Source: Spirochaetaceae bacterium (GTDB lineage: Bacteria; Spirochaetota; Spirochaetia; DSM-2461). Taken from it: a DNA stretch of 5,655 bases. A program made the position numbers and the translations under genes. Shown piece by piece: positions 1 through 5,561 of the stretch. The notes under the pieces were generated by a model. The model was not told the DNA's origin. It saw only the letters and a program-made list of their open reading frames with translations, and did not search any database. The number at the start of each line of letters is the position of its first letter. Position 1 is the stretch's first letter. The stretch is taken from contig JAEINM010000286.1 of the NCBI GenBank assembly GCA_016342385.1, forward strand, positions 1-5,655, read 5' to 3'.

Positions 1-1733
1 CGTATATTTAAGTAAAAGTGACAATTATGTGTAAGTACAATGAAAAATACTCCATCAGATATTCGTCTATAATATTTTTGGATTTCTCCAATCATTAGAT
101 ATTGCATAGTATCATCATTACTCGTCATTGGGTCATCTAAAACTATTATTTGTTGTCTATCATCTGTTCTAACTTCTTCGAGAGATAGAATAAAATACAA
201 GAAAGCAATTATATTTTTTTCTCCTTTACTTAGTTGAGTAATATGTCTTATTTCACCATTATATCCTTTGATTTCATATTGTCCTTTCTGATTTTGCTCA
301 TCATCAACAATCAATTCGAGAGCGAAGGATGATACACCCATGTTCTCTAACTTTTTATTTATGCGATCTGAAATAATACGTTCGTCTTTGGTTTTAGCTA
401 ATAATTCATTAACCTGAACTTTTTTTGAATTTAATAGTACCACATCAGAATCTAATGCTTTTTTAGCTTCTTTTTCTTTTTCTTGAAGATGATTGAACTT
501 AATCATTTTCTCTGAATAATGAAAGTCATCTAACAGTTTCTTTATCTCACATAATCTTAATTCTGTTTTAGCTTTTTCTTGTTCAATACTTAACTGATCT
601 GCAAAATTATTGTTATCAATAACGGTTTTATCATACTGCATTTCTATTTCAGAAAAGTTTCTAGGAATATCATATGATAATTCTGAATCAACACTAAAAA
701 GATTCTTTGTCTTATTGTTGGATTTTTGAATCAGTATATTAAGGAATCCCTTATACTCCTCTTTCAAGATACGTATTTGAGCATTGAGATCATTAATACT
801 ACTCCTATAACCAGGATAGAATTGAGCTTCATCGATTTCATGCAGATTTGTAATTATTGACAATTTTTCATTCAGCATACCTACATGTTGTACTATCTCA
901 CGCTCAAATTTCTTAACTTCATCATTAAAATAGTTTCCTAGTAATTTCCATCTGTCTTTGTCAATAACATTCCCACAGAAAGCACAATTCTCAGTAGTAT
1001 CTTTTTTATGTATTCTCATACCTTCTTTTGCAAAGTTTTGCTTATCAGTATTGTTATCTAATTCATCAATTATTTGATGATTTGATACATGATTACCTAA
1101 AATTTCATTTGTATTCTCAAGGAAACCTGCTAAGTTCATTTCAGGAAATTCCTTTTTAATCGTTATTTTTTTTTCTTCCGCTTTGATAGTTTGTCTTTTT
1201 TCATAAATTTCACTGTCTGTTAGTAGTTTTGTACTGCTAATTTCATTTTTAAATTTTTCTTTATTGTATGATGTTACAGCAATACTTATGTTGTCATATT
1301 GTTTGTTCTTTATTTCTCTTGCTGACTTAGTATAGAACCTTTCGATTTCTTTTTCCTGCTGACTAGACTCATTTTGTGCTTTTTCATAAGTAGTAAATAA
1401 ATTCTCACGTTTATCTTCAGGTTTCACGATTCTATTTGATATTTCTTGAATCTCTTCTGTAATGGTATTTATCTCTTTTTGGATTTCTGCGTTTTCAGTT
1501 CCTAATGCTACTGCATCTAGCCTATAATTTTCTCCTACAACTCCATCAAATCCATTAAACGTATTGATATTGTAAAATCCAGAAAAATTATTAACTATTT
1601 CATTTGCAATTGTAGTCTTACCAGTTCCATTCTTACCAAATATAAAATTAACACTATTGGAGATGATGAGCTCTCTGCTATCCTCTTTAAATCTTTCTGG
1701 GTAATGGGATAAATCTATTCTTAGATCACTCAT
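1..1733 (-). CDS. RloC/PrrC-like (AAA_13, Rad50-type) ATPase with CxxC hook, 3' end cut by window edge
   Basis: The frame is open for 577 codons from an ATG at 1733 to the left edge, with no stop seen. A GGAGG ribosome site (1744-1748) lies 10 nt upstream of the ATG. Visible motifs in order are Walker A GKNGTGKT (residues 33-40), a long Lys/Glu-rich, coiled-coil-like stretch (about 75-235), a CAFC (CxxC) motif at 250-253, more helical charged sequence (about 255-460), ABC signature LSKGE (501-505), Walker B IIVLDDP (529-535), D-loop SNDD (538-541) and H-loop LTHN (567-570). ABC half-sites flanking a coiled coil with a central CxxC form the Rad50 plan. The DDP Walker B and the short N-terminal lobe fit the AAA_13 family, which holds the tRNA anticodon nucleases RloC and PrrC. 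In those, the nuclease domain follows the H-loop, which is exactly where the window stops, so the effector cannot be confirmed. An AAA_13 ATPase with another C-terminal domain is equally possible. The gene is A/T-richer than its neighbour, which suggests separate acquisition. Confidence 0.85.
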   Translation of the reverse strand, partial: MSDLRIDLSHYPERFKEDSRELIISNSVNFIFGKNGTGKTTIANEIVNNFSGFYNINTFNGFDGVVGENYRLDAVALGTENAEIQKEINTITEEIQEISNRIVKPEDKRENLFTTYEKAQNESSQQEKEIERFYTKSAREIKNKQYDNISIAVTSYNKEKFKNEISSTKLLTDSEIYEKRQTIKAEEKKITIKKEFPEMNLAGFLENTNEILGNHVSNHQIIDELDNNTDKQNFAKEGMRIHKKDTTENCAFCGNVIDKDRWKLLGNYFNDEVKKFEREIVQHVGMLNEKLSIITNLHEIDEAQFYPGYRSSINDLNAQIRILKEEYKGFLNILIQKSNNKTKNLFSVDSELSYDIPRNFSEIEMQYDKTVIDNNNFADQLSIEQEKAKTELRLCEIKKLLDDFHYSEKMIKFNHLQEKEKEAKKALDSDVVLLNSKKVQVNELLAKTKDERIISDRINKKLENMGVSSFALELIVDDEQNQKGQYEIKGYNGEIRHITQLSKGEKNIIAFLYFILSLEEVRTDDRQQIIVLDDPMTSNDDTMQYLMIGEIQKYYRRISDGVFFIVLTHNCHFYLNI

Positions 1734-1743
1734 ATGTATATTA

Positions 1744-1748
1744 CCTCC
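1744..1748 (-). promoter_or_regulatory. Ribosome binding site of the AAA_13 ATPase
   Basis: GGAGG on the minus strand, 10 nt before the ATG at 1733. It fixes the start of the ATPase gene; no competing in-frame start is better placed. Confidence 0.7.
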
Positions 1749-1761
1749 ATATTGCAATAGG

Positions 1762-1783
1762 AATTCATTATTAGTGAATTATA
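1762..1783 (-). promoter_or_regulatory. Possible -10 box and overlapping inverted repeat of the ATPase promoter
   Basis: On the minus strand a perfect TATAAT occurs at 1783-1778, which would start transcription near 1771 and give a leader of about 38 nt. No good -35 box is visible at the matching distance. An inverted repeat AATTCA-(7 nt)-TGAATT at 1762-1780 overlaps the -10 box and the predicted start, the position of a repressor site. Both sit in very A/T-rich DNA, so chance occurrence is a real alternative. Confidence 0.35.
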
Positions 1784-1842
1784 TAATATTCTTTTTTCTC
1801 TTTTTCCTTATATGTAAACGGTTCTTTGTTTATTTTTTTGCC

Positions 1843-1947
1843 ACATAACGTTAGATTTCTATCCTGCAGAACACAAAAAAAATACTCTCCGGTAGATCCG
1901 GGAGTATCAAATCAAGAATTATTTCTGCTGGATAGAACTCGTTGTAC
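1843..1947 (-). repeat. Long imperfect inverted repeat with attC-like ends
   Basis: Arms at 1857-1871 and 1923-1937 are complementary over 14 of 15 positions, with one T-T mismatch. Outside them AACG (1847-1850) can pair with CGTT (1940-1943) across an unequal internal loop. The enclosed 51 nt hold a terminator hairpin. On the minus strand the ends read GTACAAC (1947-1941) and GTTATGT (1849-1843). Each differs by one base from the integron attC core consensus RYYYAAC/GTTRRRY and keeps the AAC/GTT triplets in the correct order. A long stem with a mismatch, unequal spacers and a variable tip is attC-like architecture. No integrase or second site is in the window, so a simple folded 3' UTR or a mobile-element remnant is also possible. 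Confidence 0.4.
1875..1907 (-). terminator. Rho-independent terminator, minus strand
   Basis: Read on the minus strand, a 10-bp stem (ATACTC + CCGG arms, a single bulged base pairing partner-less at 1888, 5-nt loop 1893-1897) is followed directly by eight T residues (1882-1875). It ends transcripts coming from higher coordinates, before the ATPase promoter, and so separates the ATPase gene from the 2268-3668 gene. It lies about 360 nt past the stop of that gene, far for an ordinary gene terminator. Confidence 0.8.
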
Positions 1948-1967
1948 TTAACCGTCTGGAATAAAAA

Positions 1968-2015
1968 TCTACCCCTATGGGTGTTGTATCATTTCCCTCT
2001 ATGGGCGTTGTATCA
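1968..2015. repeat. Two-copy tandem repeat, 24-bp unit
   Basis: Adjacent copies at 1968-1991 and 1992-2015 match at 20 of 24 positions, with CTATGGG and CGTTGTATCA or TGTTGTATCA as the shared core. Four scattered differences show the duplication is not recent. The right-hand copy contains the stop codon of the hydrophobic frame at 1999-2142. A further GTTGTAC at 1941-1947 resembles the repeat end. Confidence 0.75.
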
Positions 2016-2142
2016 CAATCTCATTTTTAATCTCTAATATGCTAATAATTATAGCAATAAAATTAAAAAGGAACCAGAAAATTAATAGTGCTAAGATAAT
2101 ATTTAGTGCATTACCTTTCCACCGCTGGAACAGCGGTTTAGT
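1999..2142 (-). pseudogene. Hydrophobic 47-codon frame without a normal start (membrane-protein remnant or small peptide)
   Basis: Between an in-frame TGA (2145-2143) and TAG (2001-1999) the minus strand encodes 47 residues. A basic N-terminal part (FQRWKGN) is followed by one strongly hydrophobic segment of about 23 residues (rich in I, L, F) and a charged tail (EIKNEIVIQRP). This looks like a real single membrane span with a positive-inside flank. No ATG, GTG or TTG is in frame; only CTG or ATT codons could start it. I do not recognise a family. It could be the surviving 3' end of a membrane-protein gene, a short peptide with a rare start (similar in form to type I toxin peptides), or chance in A/T-rich DNA. 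Confidence 0.35.
2121..2137. other. Perfect 7-bp hairpin with 3-nt loop
   Basis: ACCGCTG-GAA-CAGCGGT folds perfectly and stands out as G/C-rich within A/T-rich surroundings. Neither strand has a T tract after it, so it is not a standard terminator. On the minus strand it would lie about 35 nt from the predicted transcript start and inside the hydrophobic frame. Confidence 0.5.
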
Positions 2143-2178
2143 TCAACATATTACTTAACTCGAATTACACATAATTTA

Positions 2179-2207
2179 TTTATACGGATTCCCTATATTC
2201 TATCCAA
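2179..2207 (-). promoter_or_regulatory. Predicted sigma-70 promoter of the short transcription unit
   Basis: Minus strand: -35 TTGGAT (2207-2202), exact 17-bp spacer, -10 TATAAA (2184-2179), matching the consensus at 4 of 6 and 5 of 6 positions. It points away from the nuclease gene that ends at 2268, into the geneless stretch, and its transcript would stop at the terminator at 1875. Confidence 0.45.
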
Positions 2208-2229
2208 TCACACCGGTTTCATAGAAAAC

Positions 2230-2257
2230 CATATAACCTCATCTACAAGATTATATG
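2230..2257 (-). other. Weak 7-bp inverted repeat just after the nuclease gene
   Basis: CATATAA (2230-2236) and TTATATG (2251-2257) can pair around a 14-nt loop, 11 nt past the stop codon of the 2268-3668 gene. On the minus strand it is followed by GTTTTC, not a proper T tract, so at best it is a weak 3'-end stabiliser or terminator. Confidence 0.25.
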
Positions 2258-2267
2258 AGTTTACACC

Positions 2268-3668
2268 TCAAACCCCATCCAAAACCATCCCCGCTTTCTC
2301 CATCAAACTCCCACTCTCAACAACCTTCGGCGACGGCTTATCCCAATTCTCAAGGTACTGAATAACACCCTTAAAATAATCAACCAGCATCTCCTCAATC
2401 GTCTCAACGAACTTAACTCTAGAAGAAAAATTCTTCCCGAAATCCTTAATCAGAATAACTCTGAATCCCTTAATCTCTTTACTCTTAATCTCATCGTAAA
2501 CCTCATCAAGCTTACTCCAGGAAACCCTCTCATGCTGACTCGTCCTTTTCAAAAGGATCTCCACAATCAAAGAGTCTGACATTTTACCGAACAAATCCGG
2601 TGCAACTTTATCACTCTTATCCCGACACCTCTCAATCTGCCTCTTTATCCACCCCAACTGACCCTTCACCTGCTTATCCATAGGCGGAGAAACCTGAACA
2701 ATCATCTCAATATTTCTCTTCTCAAAATTGGCATTAATGGAAATATCCGAAACAGCTCCATTCACCCTCAAAGTGGAACTCAGCTTCTTATCAGAAAGAA
2801 GAGAATTAATATCACTTTCTCTTCTGGAATTTATATCATTCTTAAATTTAGGATTACCCGACTTCACCAATAAGCCCAGTTTCCGGCTCAGGATCAGAGC
2901 CATATCCCTCTCTTCCTGGTGCCAGCTCTCCACAGTCTCAATAACCGCCGGATCAGTAGATTTCAATCTCGCCCCGGCATTTATATTATCAACCACAGCT
3001 TTCAAGCCCGGTTTCATCTGAGTAAAACCGCAGACACCCGATACCTTGTGTTCAAAATAGAGGAGAACCTCCCGCATAATCTCAACCTGATCCTCGTCCT
3101 CAATATTGTTATCATTTTTAAAAAGCAGGATATGAGCCAGCGTCAGCAGATAGGACCAGGAAAAGTGATACAGATCAACTTTACTGTTTTTCTTAACAGG
3201 AATAGGAAACTGTGTCGGCTCTGAAACAAACTGATTAGAAACTGTCACGAGTCTGGGGATATCGAACCTTTTGGCAATTTCAAGATACCGTTCAATCTGA
3301 CCCGCTTCCAGATCGTTACTCTTGTTCTTCATCTCCAGTAAGGCGGCATCTTTTATCTTACCCCCCTGAACCACAAGAATCAGCCCGTCAATTCTCGAAT
3401 CGGGAAACTCGGAAAAAGTCACCTCTGTATAAACAAAAGTCGTCCCTCCTTTTGACATTTTAAGGGAGGAAAAAACATCTCTCCTGAACTCTTTAATCAG
3501 CCGCAGAGATGACAGGAATACGGAAGTCAGTGACATCTCATCACCGGGCTTGCTCATGGGGATCAGCCGGGCCGATCTTAAAGTAATTACCGGATTATCC
3601 TTATCCATTAAAAAGCCATCGAAATCCTGTTTTGCTAATCCCATTAATGAAGTCAGTTTTTTTGCCAT
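2268..3668 (-). CDS. PD-(D/E)XK-fold nuclease-like protein, 466 aa
   Basis: The chosen start is the ATG at 3668 (MAKKL), with AAGGA seven nt upstream (3680-3676). A TTG 42 nt further up has no ribosome site. Residues 80-145 carry a PD-(D/E)XK nuclease signature: E82 in YTEVTF, D94 in SRIDGLI, a hydrophobic strand ending in E112-M-K114 (ExK), then a helix with Q124 and Y128 (QIERYLEIA). The rest is a mixed helical middle (about 200-300) and a C-terminal part with the GQLGWIKRQIERC stretch (337-349). The pattern resembles a widespread conserved family of about this length with an N-terminal nuclease-like domain. I know no assigned biochemical role for it. No signal peptide or membrane span is seen, so it is presumably cytoplasmic and acts on nucleic acid. 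It is transcribed alone, facing away from the ParB-like gene, and is richer in C/G-ending codons than the ATPase gene. Confidence 0.8.
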   Translation of the reverse strand: MAKKLTSLMGLAKQDFDGFLMDKDNPVITLRSARLIPMSKPGDEMSLTSVFLSSLRLIKEFRRDVFSSLKMSKGGTTFVYTEVTFSEFPDSRIDGLILVVQGGKIKDAALLEMKNKSNDLEAGQIERYLEIAKRFDIPRLVTVSNQFVSEPTQFPIPVKKNSKVDLYHFSWSYLLTLAHILLFKNDNNIEDEDQVEIMREVLLYFEHKVSGVCGFTQMKPGLKAVVDNINAGARLKSTDPAVIETVESWHQEERDMALILSRKLGLLVKSGNPKFKNDINSRRESDINSLLSDKKLSSTLRVNGAVSDISINANFEKRNIEMIVQVSPPMDKQVKGQLGWIKRQIERCRDKSDKVAPDLFGKMSDSLIVEILLKRTSQHERVSWSKLDEVYDEIKSKEIKGFRVILIKDFGKNFSSRVKFVETIEEMLVDYFKGVIQYLENWDKPSPKVVESGSLMEKAGMVLDGV

Positions 3669-3675
3669 TGATCCA

Positions 3676-3680
3676 TCCTT
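3676..3680 (-). promoter_or_regulatory. Ribosome binding site deciding the nuclease start
   Basis: AAGGA on the minus strand, seven nt before the ATG at 3668. It supports this start over the TTG at 3710. Confidence 0.7.
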
Positions 3681-3743
3681 TATAATTGAAGAAAAGAAAC
3701 CGCTAACCAATTTTTAGTTCGAGTTTCCAAAAATCATATAACA

Positions 3744-3770
3744 CTTATATAGGGAAGAAAGTCCTTTCAA
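3744..3770 (-). promoter_or_regulatory. Possible promoter and palindrome upstream of the nuclease gene
   Basis: Minus strand: TTGAAA (3770-3765), a short 15-bp spacer and TATAAG (3749-3744); the transcript would start near 3737 with a leader of about 70 nt. The inverted repeat GAAAG-TC-CTTTC (3757-3768) overlaps the -35 box and could be an operator. The suboptimal spacer keeps this weak. Confidence 0.3.
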
Positions 3771-3813
3771 ACTTCCATTAAACATAGACAATTTAACTAT
3801 AAACTAATTTTCA

Positions 3814-3850
3814 CCTATAAATTTCTATCTGGCTATAGGAAAAATTCCTA
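3814..3850. promoter_or_regulatory. Overlapping inverted repeats upstream of the ParB-like gene promoter
   Basis: CCTATA (3814-3819) with TATAGG (3834-3839), and the perfect TAGGAA-AAA-TTCCTA (3836-3850), share bases and end 8 bp before the -35 box of the ParB-like gene. The arrangement could be an operator or alternative DNA/RNA hairpins. No known regulator is identifiable. Confidence 0.35.
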
Positions 3851-3858
3851 GATTATCA

Positions 3859-3887
3859 TTTACACTTATTTTGCCAAATAATATAAT
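3859..3887 (+). promoter_or_regulatory. Near-consensus sigma-70 promoter giving a leaderless mRNA
   Basis: TTTACA (3859-3864), 17-bp spacer, perfect TATAAT (3882-3887). The expected start, about 7 nt past the -10 box, is 3893-3895, which coincides with the ATG at 3895. This explains why no ribosome site precedes the gene, and it places the alternative TTG at 3871 inside the promoter spacer. Confidence 0.6.
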
Positions 3888-3894
3888 TTTCAAT

Positions 3895-4308
3895 ATGTTA
3901 CATCTGAATAAAGACTTCACACCTTTCCCTGTTGCAAATGGAGACGAAATATTCCGCAATGGCATATTCCATTTTAATATTACAAAAATGCTGGAATATA
4001 TAAAACAAAACCTCAATGCCATAGCTCTTGAAGAAGTAGCTGTAAGCAATTTCCCCAGAGAGTTTTCATCTATAAATGAATCACACATGGATTCCGTTGT
4101 TCTTTCTGCACCGGTAATTTTGGCAGAAATTTCTCCTGGCAAATTTAACCTTATTGATGGCAATCATAGAATGGAAAAAGCCCGCCGAATGGGACTGGAA
4201 AAAGTATTGGCCTACAAACTGAATGTAAACCAGCATATTAACTTTCTTACAGAAAAAGAATCATATAACCGTTATATCGATTATTGGAATGACAAATTAA
4301 AAATATAA
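3895..4308 (+). CDS. Stand-alone ParB/sulfiredoxin-fold protein, 137 aa
   Basis: The key motif is LIDGNHRMEKARRMG (residues 86-100). DGNHR (88-92) matches the nucleotide-phosphate-binding box of the ParB N-terminal (ParB/Srx) fold, preceded by the strand SAPVILAEI (71-79) typical of that fold. There is no helix-turn-helix or dimerisation domain, so it is not a partition ParB; it is a single-domain member. Such domains are known as CTP-binding switches, nucleases or kinases, and which applies here cannot be seen. The first 50 residues (FPVANGDEIFRNGIFHFNITKML) look family-specific. The start at 3895 is chosen because the promoter would put the mRNA 5' end there; a TTG at 3871 would add 8 residues but falls within the promoter. 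The gene converges on the 80-aa gene, with 9 bp between the two stops. Confidence 0.75.
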   Translation: MLHLNKDFTPFPVANGDEIFRNGIFHFNITKMLEYIKQNLNAIALEEVAVSNFPREFSSINESHMDSVVLSAPVILAEISPGKFNLIDGNHRMEKARRMGLEKVLAYKLNVNQHINFLTEKESYNRYIDYWNDKLKI

Positions 4309-4317
4309 AAATATTAA

Positions 4318-4560
4318 TCAATCATCTGTATTTTCTCTTTCTAAAACCACAGCCCGGATAGTGTTACTCTCATCTTCTTCGACATTCTGAAATTTTCCAT
4401 CGTAATACATATTCTCCGGTTGATAGCTCAATTCTGCCAATCTGGGCAGATAAAAATTATCATATCCGCTTTTAAAACCTGTAACAAAAACGGGAATATC
4501 CTGTGGGAATTTTTGCAATTCCTCTATTAACTCTGCCACAGTAAAATTGGGTTTATCCAT
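4318..4560 (-). CDS. Conserved hypothetical protein, 80 aa
   Basis: The start is the ATG at 4560 (MDKPN), whose first 8 bases overlap the end of the HNH gene (ATGGATAA shared), with the purine-rich GAGGGGTGGG just upstream. Two earlier in-frame starts (4590, 4575) would overlap the HNH gene further. The protein starts with an amphipathic helix (TVAELIEELQKFPQ, 7-20) and a strand (IPVFVTGFKSGYDNF, 22-36), then an acidic loop and a final strand (IRAVVLERE, 68-76). This pattern (helix, PxDxPV, G-YD) matches a small hypothetical family I have seen in varied bacteria, with no known function. It is translationally coupled to the HNH gene and may be its partner. Confidence 0.7.
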   Translation of the reverse strand: MDKPNFTVAELIEELQKFPQDIPVFVTGFKSGYDNFYLPRLAELSYQPENMYYDGKFQNVEEDESNTIRAVVLERENTDD

Positions 4561-5281
4561 AAACCCACCCCTCATAAAACCCCTGAGCAACCGCCAGACA
4601 ACTCAAAGGCTCAATCGTATTCCTCAATCCCATTTTCAACTTCCCACGATCCATTAAATCCTCCGGTTTCAACCTTAAATCCGCCACATAAGGCTCAACA
4701 ATCCTATTCCACGACACCTTACCGGGATTCTTTTTATAAATCTGTAAACCTCGAAACTGCATATCCACAAACTTATCGAAATACCTCTCCAAATCAGGAA
4801 GATTATTGGACTTTGAAGAATTAATACTCCTGGAAACAGGAATTAAATTCCACAACTGATCATGAGCCACAAAAGACCAGGGAAGAAAATGATCAATAGA
4901 CAAATCTTCAGACATAATCGGCCTTCCGGAGAAAATACAGGACAACTTCTCTTTTTCTATTATCCGGTTCCAATAAGTGGTTTGATTATTCAAACTGTTC
5001 CTTACAGAAGGAGGAAATAATTTTAACTGCAGATTGGGAACCGAGGGATTCCTTCTCTGCATATAATCAAGCCAGTTCCAACTGATAAAAGACCTTAAAA
5101 CTGTTTGATTCTCATAAAAATACAACATCCACTTAGGATTCATAATAATCGATTTTCCATCATCAGAAAAAATATAAAAAGGCCTGGAAACCTCAAACTG
5201 ACTCTGAGCCAATTCAACTATTTTCCTATTTCTTTTAGCATCTGCAAGACCTTTCAATTCATTAGTAAAAAAAGGACTCAC
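4553..5281 (-). CDS. HNH endonuclease, probably N-terminally truncated, 242 aa
   Basis: The HNH core is at residues 115-160: CIFSGRP (115-121), then LSIDHFLPWSFVAHDQLWNLIPV (127-149) with D130-H131 as the first HNH element, N145 as the central Asn, and the NSSKSNNLP segment (154-162) closing the finger. It is expected to cleave DNA with a bound metal ion. Upstream, FYIF...IIMNPKWMLYF (35-55) and LQLKLFPPSVR (84-94) are features I associate with a family of HNH proteins that usually carry roughly 100 more residues at the N terminus. Here the frame begins at a GTG (5281) with no ribosome site, 4 bp after the toxin stop codon, and a stop closes the frame 36 bp further up. A deletion at this junction that removed the N-terminal domain is the simplest reading. 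The nuclease core is intact, so activity is possible but not assured. Confidence 0.75.
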   Translation of the reverse strand: MSPFFTNELKGLADAKRNRKIVELAQSQFEVSRPFYIFSDDGKSIIMNPKWMLYFYENQTVLRSFISWNWLDYMQRRNPSVPNLQLKLFPPSVRNSLNNQTTYWNRIIEKEKLSCIFSGRPIMSEDLSIDHFLPWSFVAHDQLWNLIPVSRSINSSKSNNLPDLERYFDKFVDMQFRGLQIYKKNPGKVSWNRIVEPYVADLRLKPEDLMDRGKLKMGLRNTIEPLSCLAVAQGFYEGWVYG

Positions 5282-5285
5282 TATA

Positions 5286-5561
5286 TTAAGAATAGTTTTG
5301 TTTGGAATGAATTATTGAAAGTATGAAAACCATATCATCTTTAGTTTCATATAACATCCTGTATGAATAAATAAATAACTCTCAGATATTCTCATTTTCA
5401 GTTTCAGGAACAACTCTACCAATCATTGGAAAGTCTTCTAGCATTTTTGATTCAGAGATGAATTTTCTTCTGACTTCTTCTGCATAAAAAATAGAGTCTT
5501 CTTTTATGTAATTGTAAATTGCTTTTAAGGAAGATTTTGCTTTATCTGTCCAAACTACCAA
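5286..5561 (-). pseudogene. ParE/RelE-type toxin, interrupted by an in-frame UGA
   Basis: The frame runs 91 codons from a TTG (5561) that overlaps the antitoxin stop by 7 bp, preceded by GGAAG. It opens VVWTDKAKSSLKAIYNYI (2-19) and continues AEEVRRKF (27-34), FPMIGRVVPE (44-53), ELFIYSYRMLYE (61-72) and VFILSIIHSK (78-87), the ordered features of ParE-like toxins of the RelE superfamily. Codon 60 (5384-5382) is TGA, where the family normally has Arg in a REL/REI-F segment; a single CGA-to-TGA transition explains it. The product would stop at 59 residues, without the C-terminal strands, so it is probably inactive. An assembly error or readthrough is the alternative. The family function is poisoning gyrase (ParE) or mRNA cleavage (RelE); which applied here cannot be told. 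Confidence 0.85.

Larger units (their letters stand above)
1875..2172 (-). ncRNA. Candidate ~300-nt independent minus-strand transcript
   Basis: A promoter-like sequence (2207-2179) predicts a start near 2172, and the strong terminator ends at 1875, giving a transcript of about 298 nt with no conventional gene. It contains the hairpin at 2121-2137, the hydrophobic frame, the 24-nt tandem repeat and the long inverted repeat near its 3' end. It may be a structured small RNA, a small-peptide mRNA, or simply the processed 3' UTR of the upstream nuclease gene. Only the bounding signals are visible; expression is inferred. Confidence 0.35.

Noticed and set aside
1968..2015. CRISPR array.
   Set aside because: The two units abut with no spacer between them and differ at four positions.
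1920..2020. Minus-strand frame reading through the tandem repeat (repeated DTTPI motif), and another through the terminator.
   Set aside because: Neither has a start codon or family likeness; one runs through a clear terminator hairpin and T tract.
1875..2172. Retron msr-msd RNA.
   Set aside because: No reverse transcriptase gene is in the window, and no paired a1/a2 ends with a branching G are evident.
2728..3224. Plus-strand frames of 97 and 101 codons inside the nuclease gene.
   Set aside because: They lie opposite a well-supported coding frame with a nuclease signature and a ribosome site; they show no recognisable domain.
3825..4163. Minus-strand 112-codon frame over the ParB-like gene.
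   Set aside because: It is antisense to the DGNHR-containing frame and has no domain features.
3895..4308. Chromosome or plasmid partition ParB.
   Set aside because: It is too short, lacks helix-turn-helix and dimerisation domains, has no parA neighbour and no clear parS-like site nearby.
5105..5326. Plus-strand 73-codon frame over the HNH N-terminus.
   Set aside because: It is a shadow of the HNH and toxin frames, with low-complexity basic sequence.
5382..5384. UGA recoded as Trp or selenocysteine in the toxin.
   Set aside because: UGA also ends the nuclease and 80-aa genes, the family residue here is Arg, and no selenocysteine-insertion hairpin is evident.
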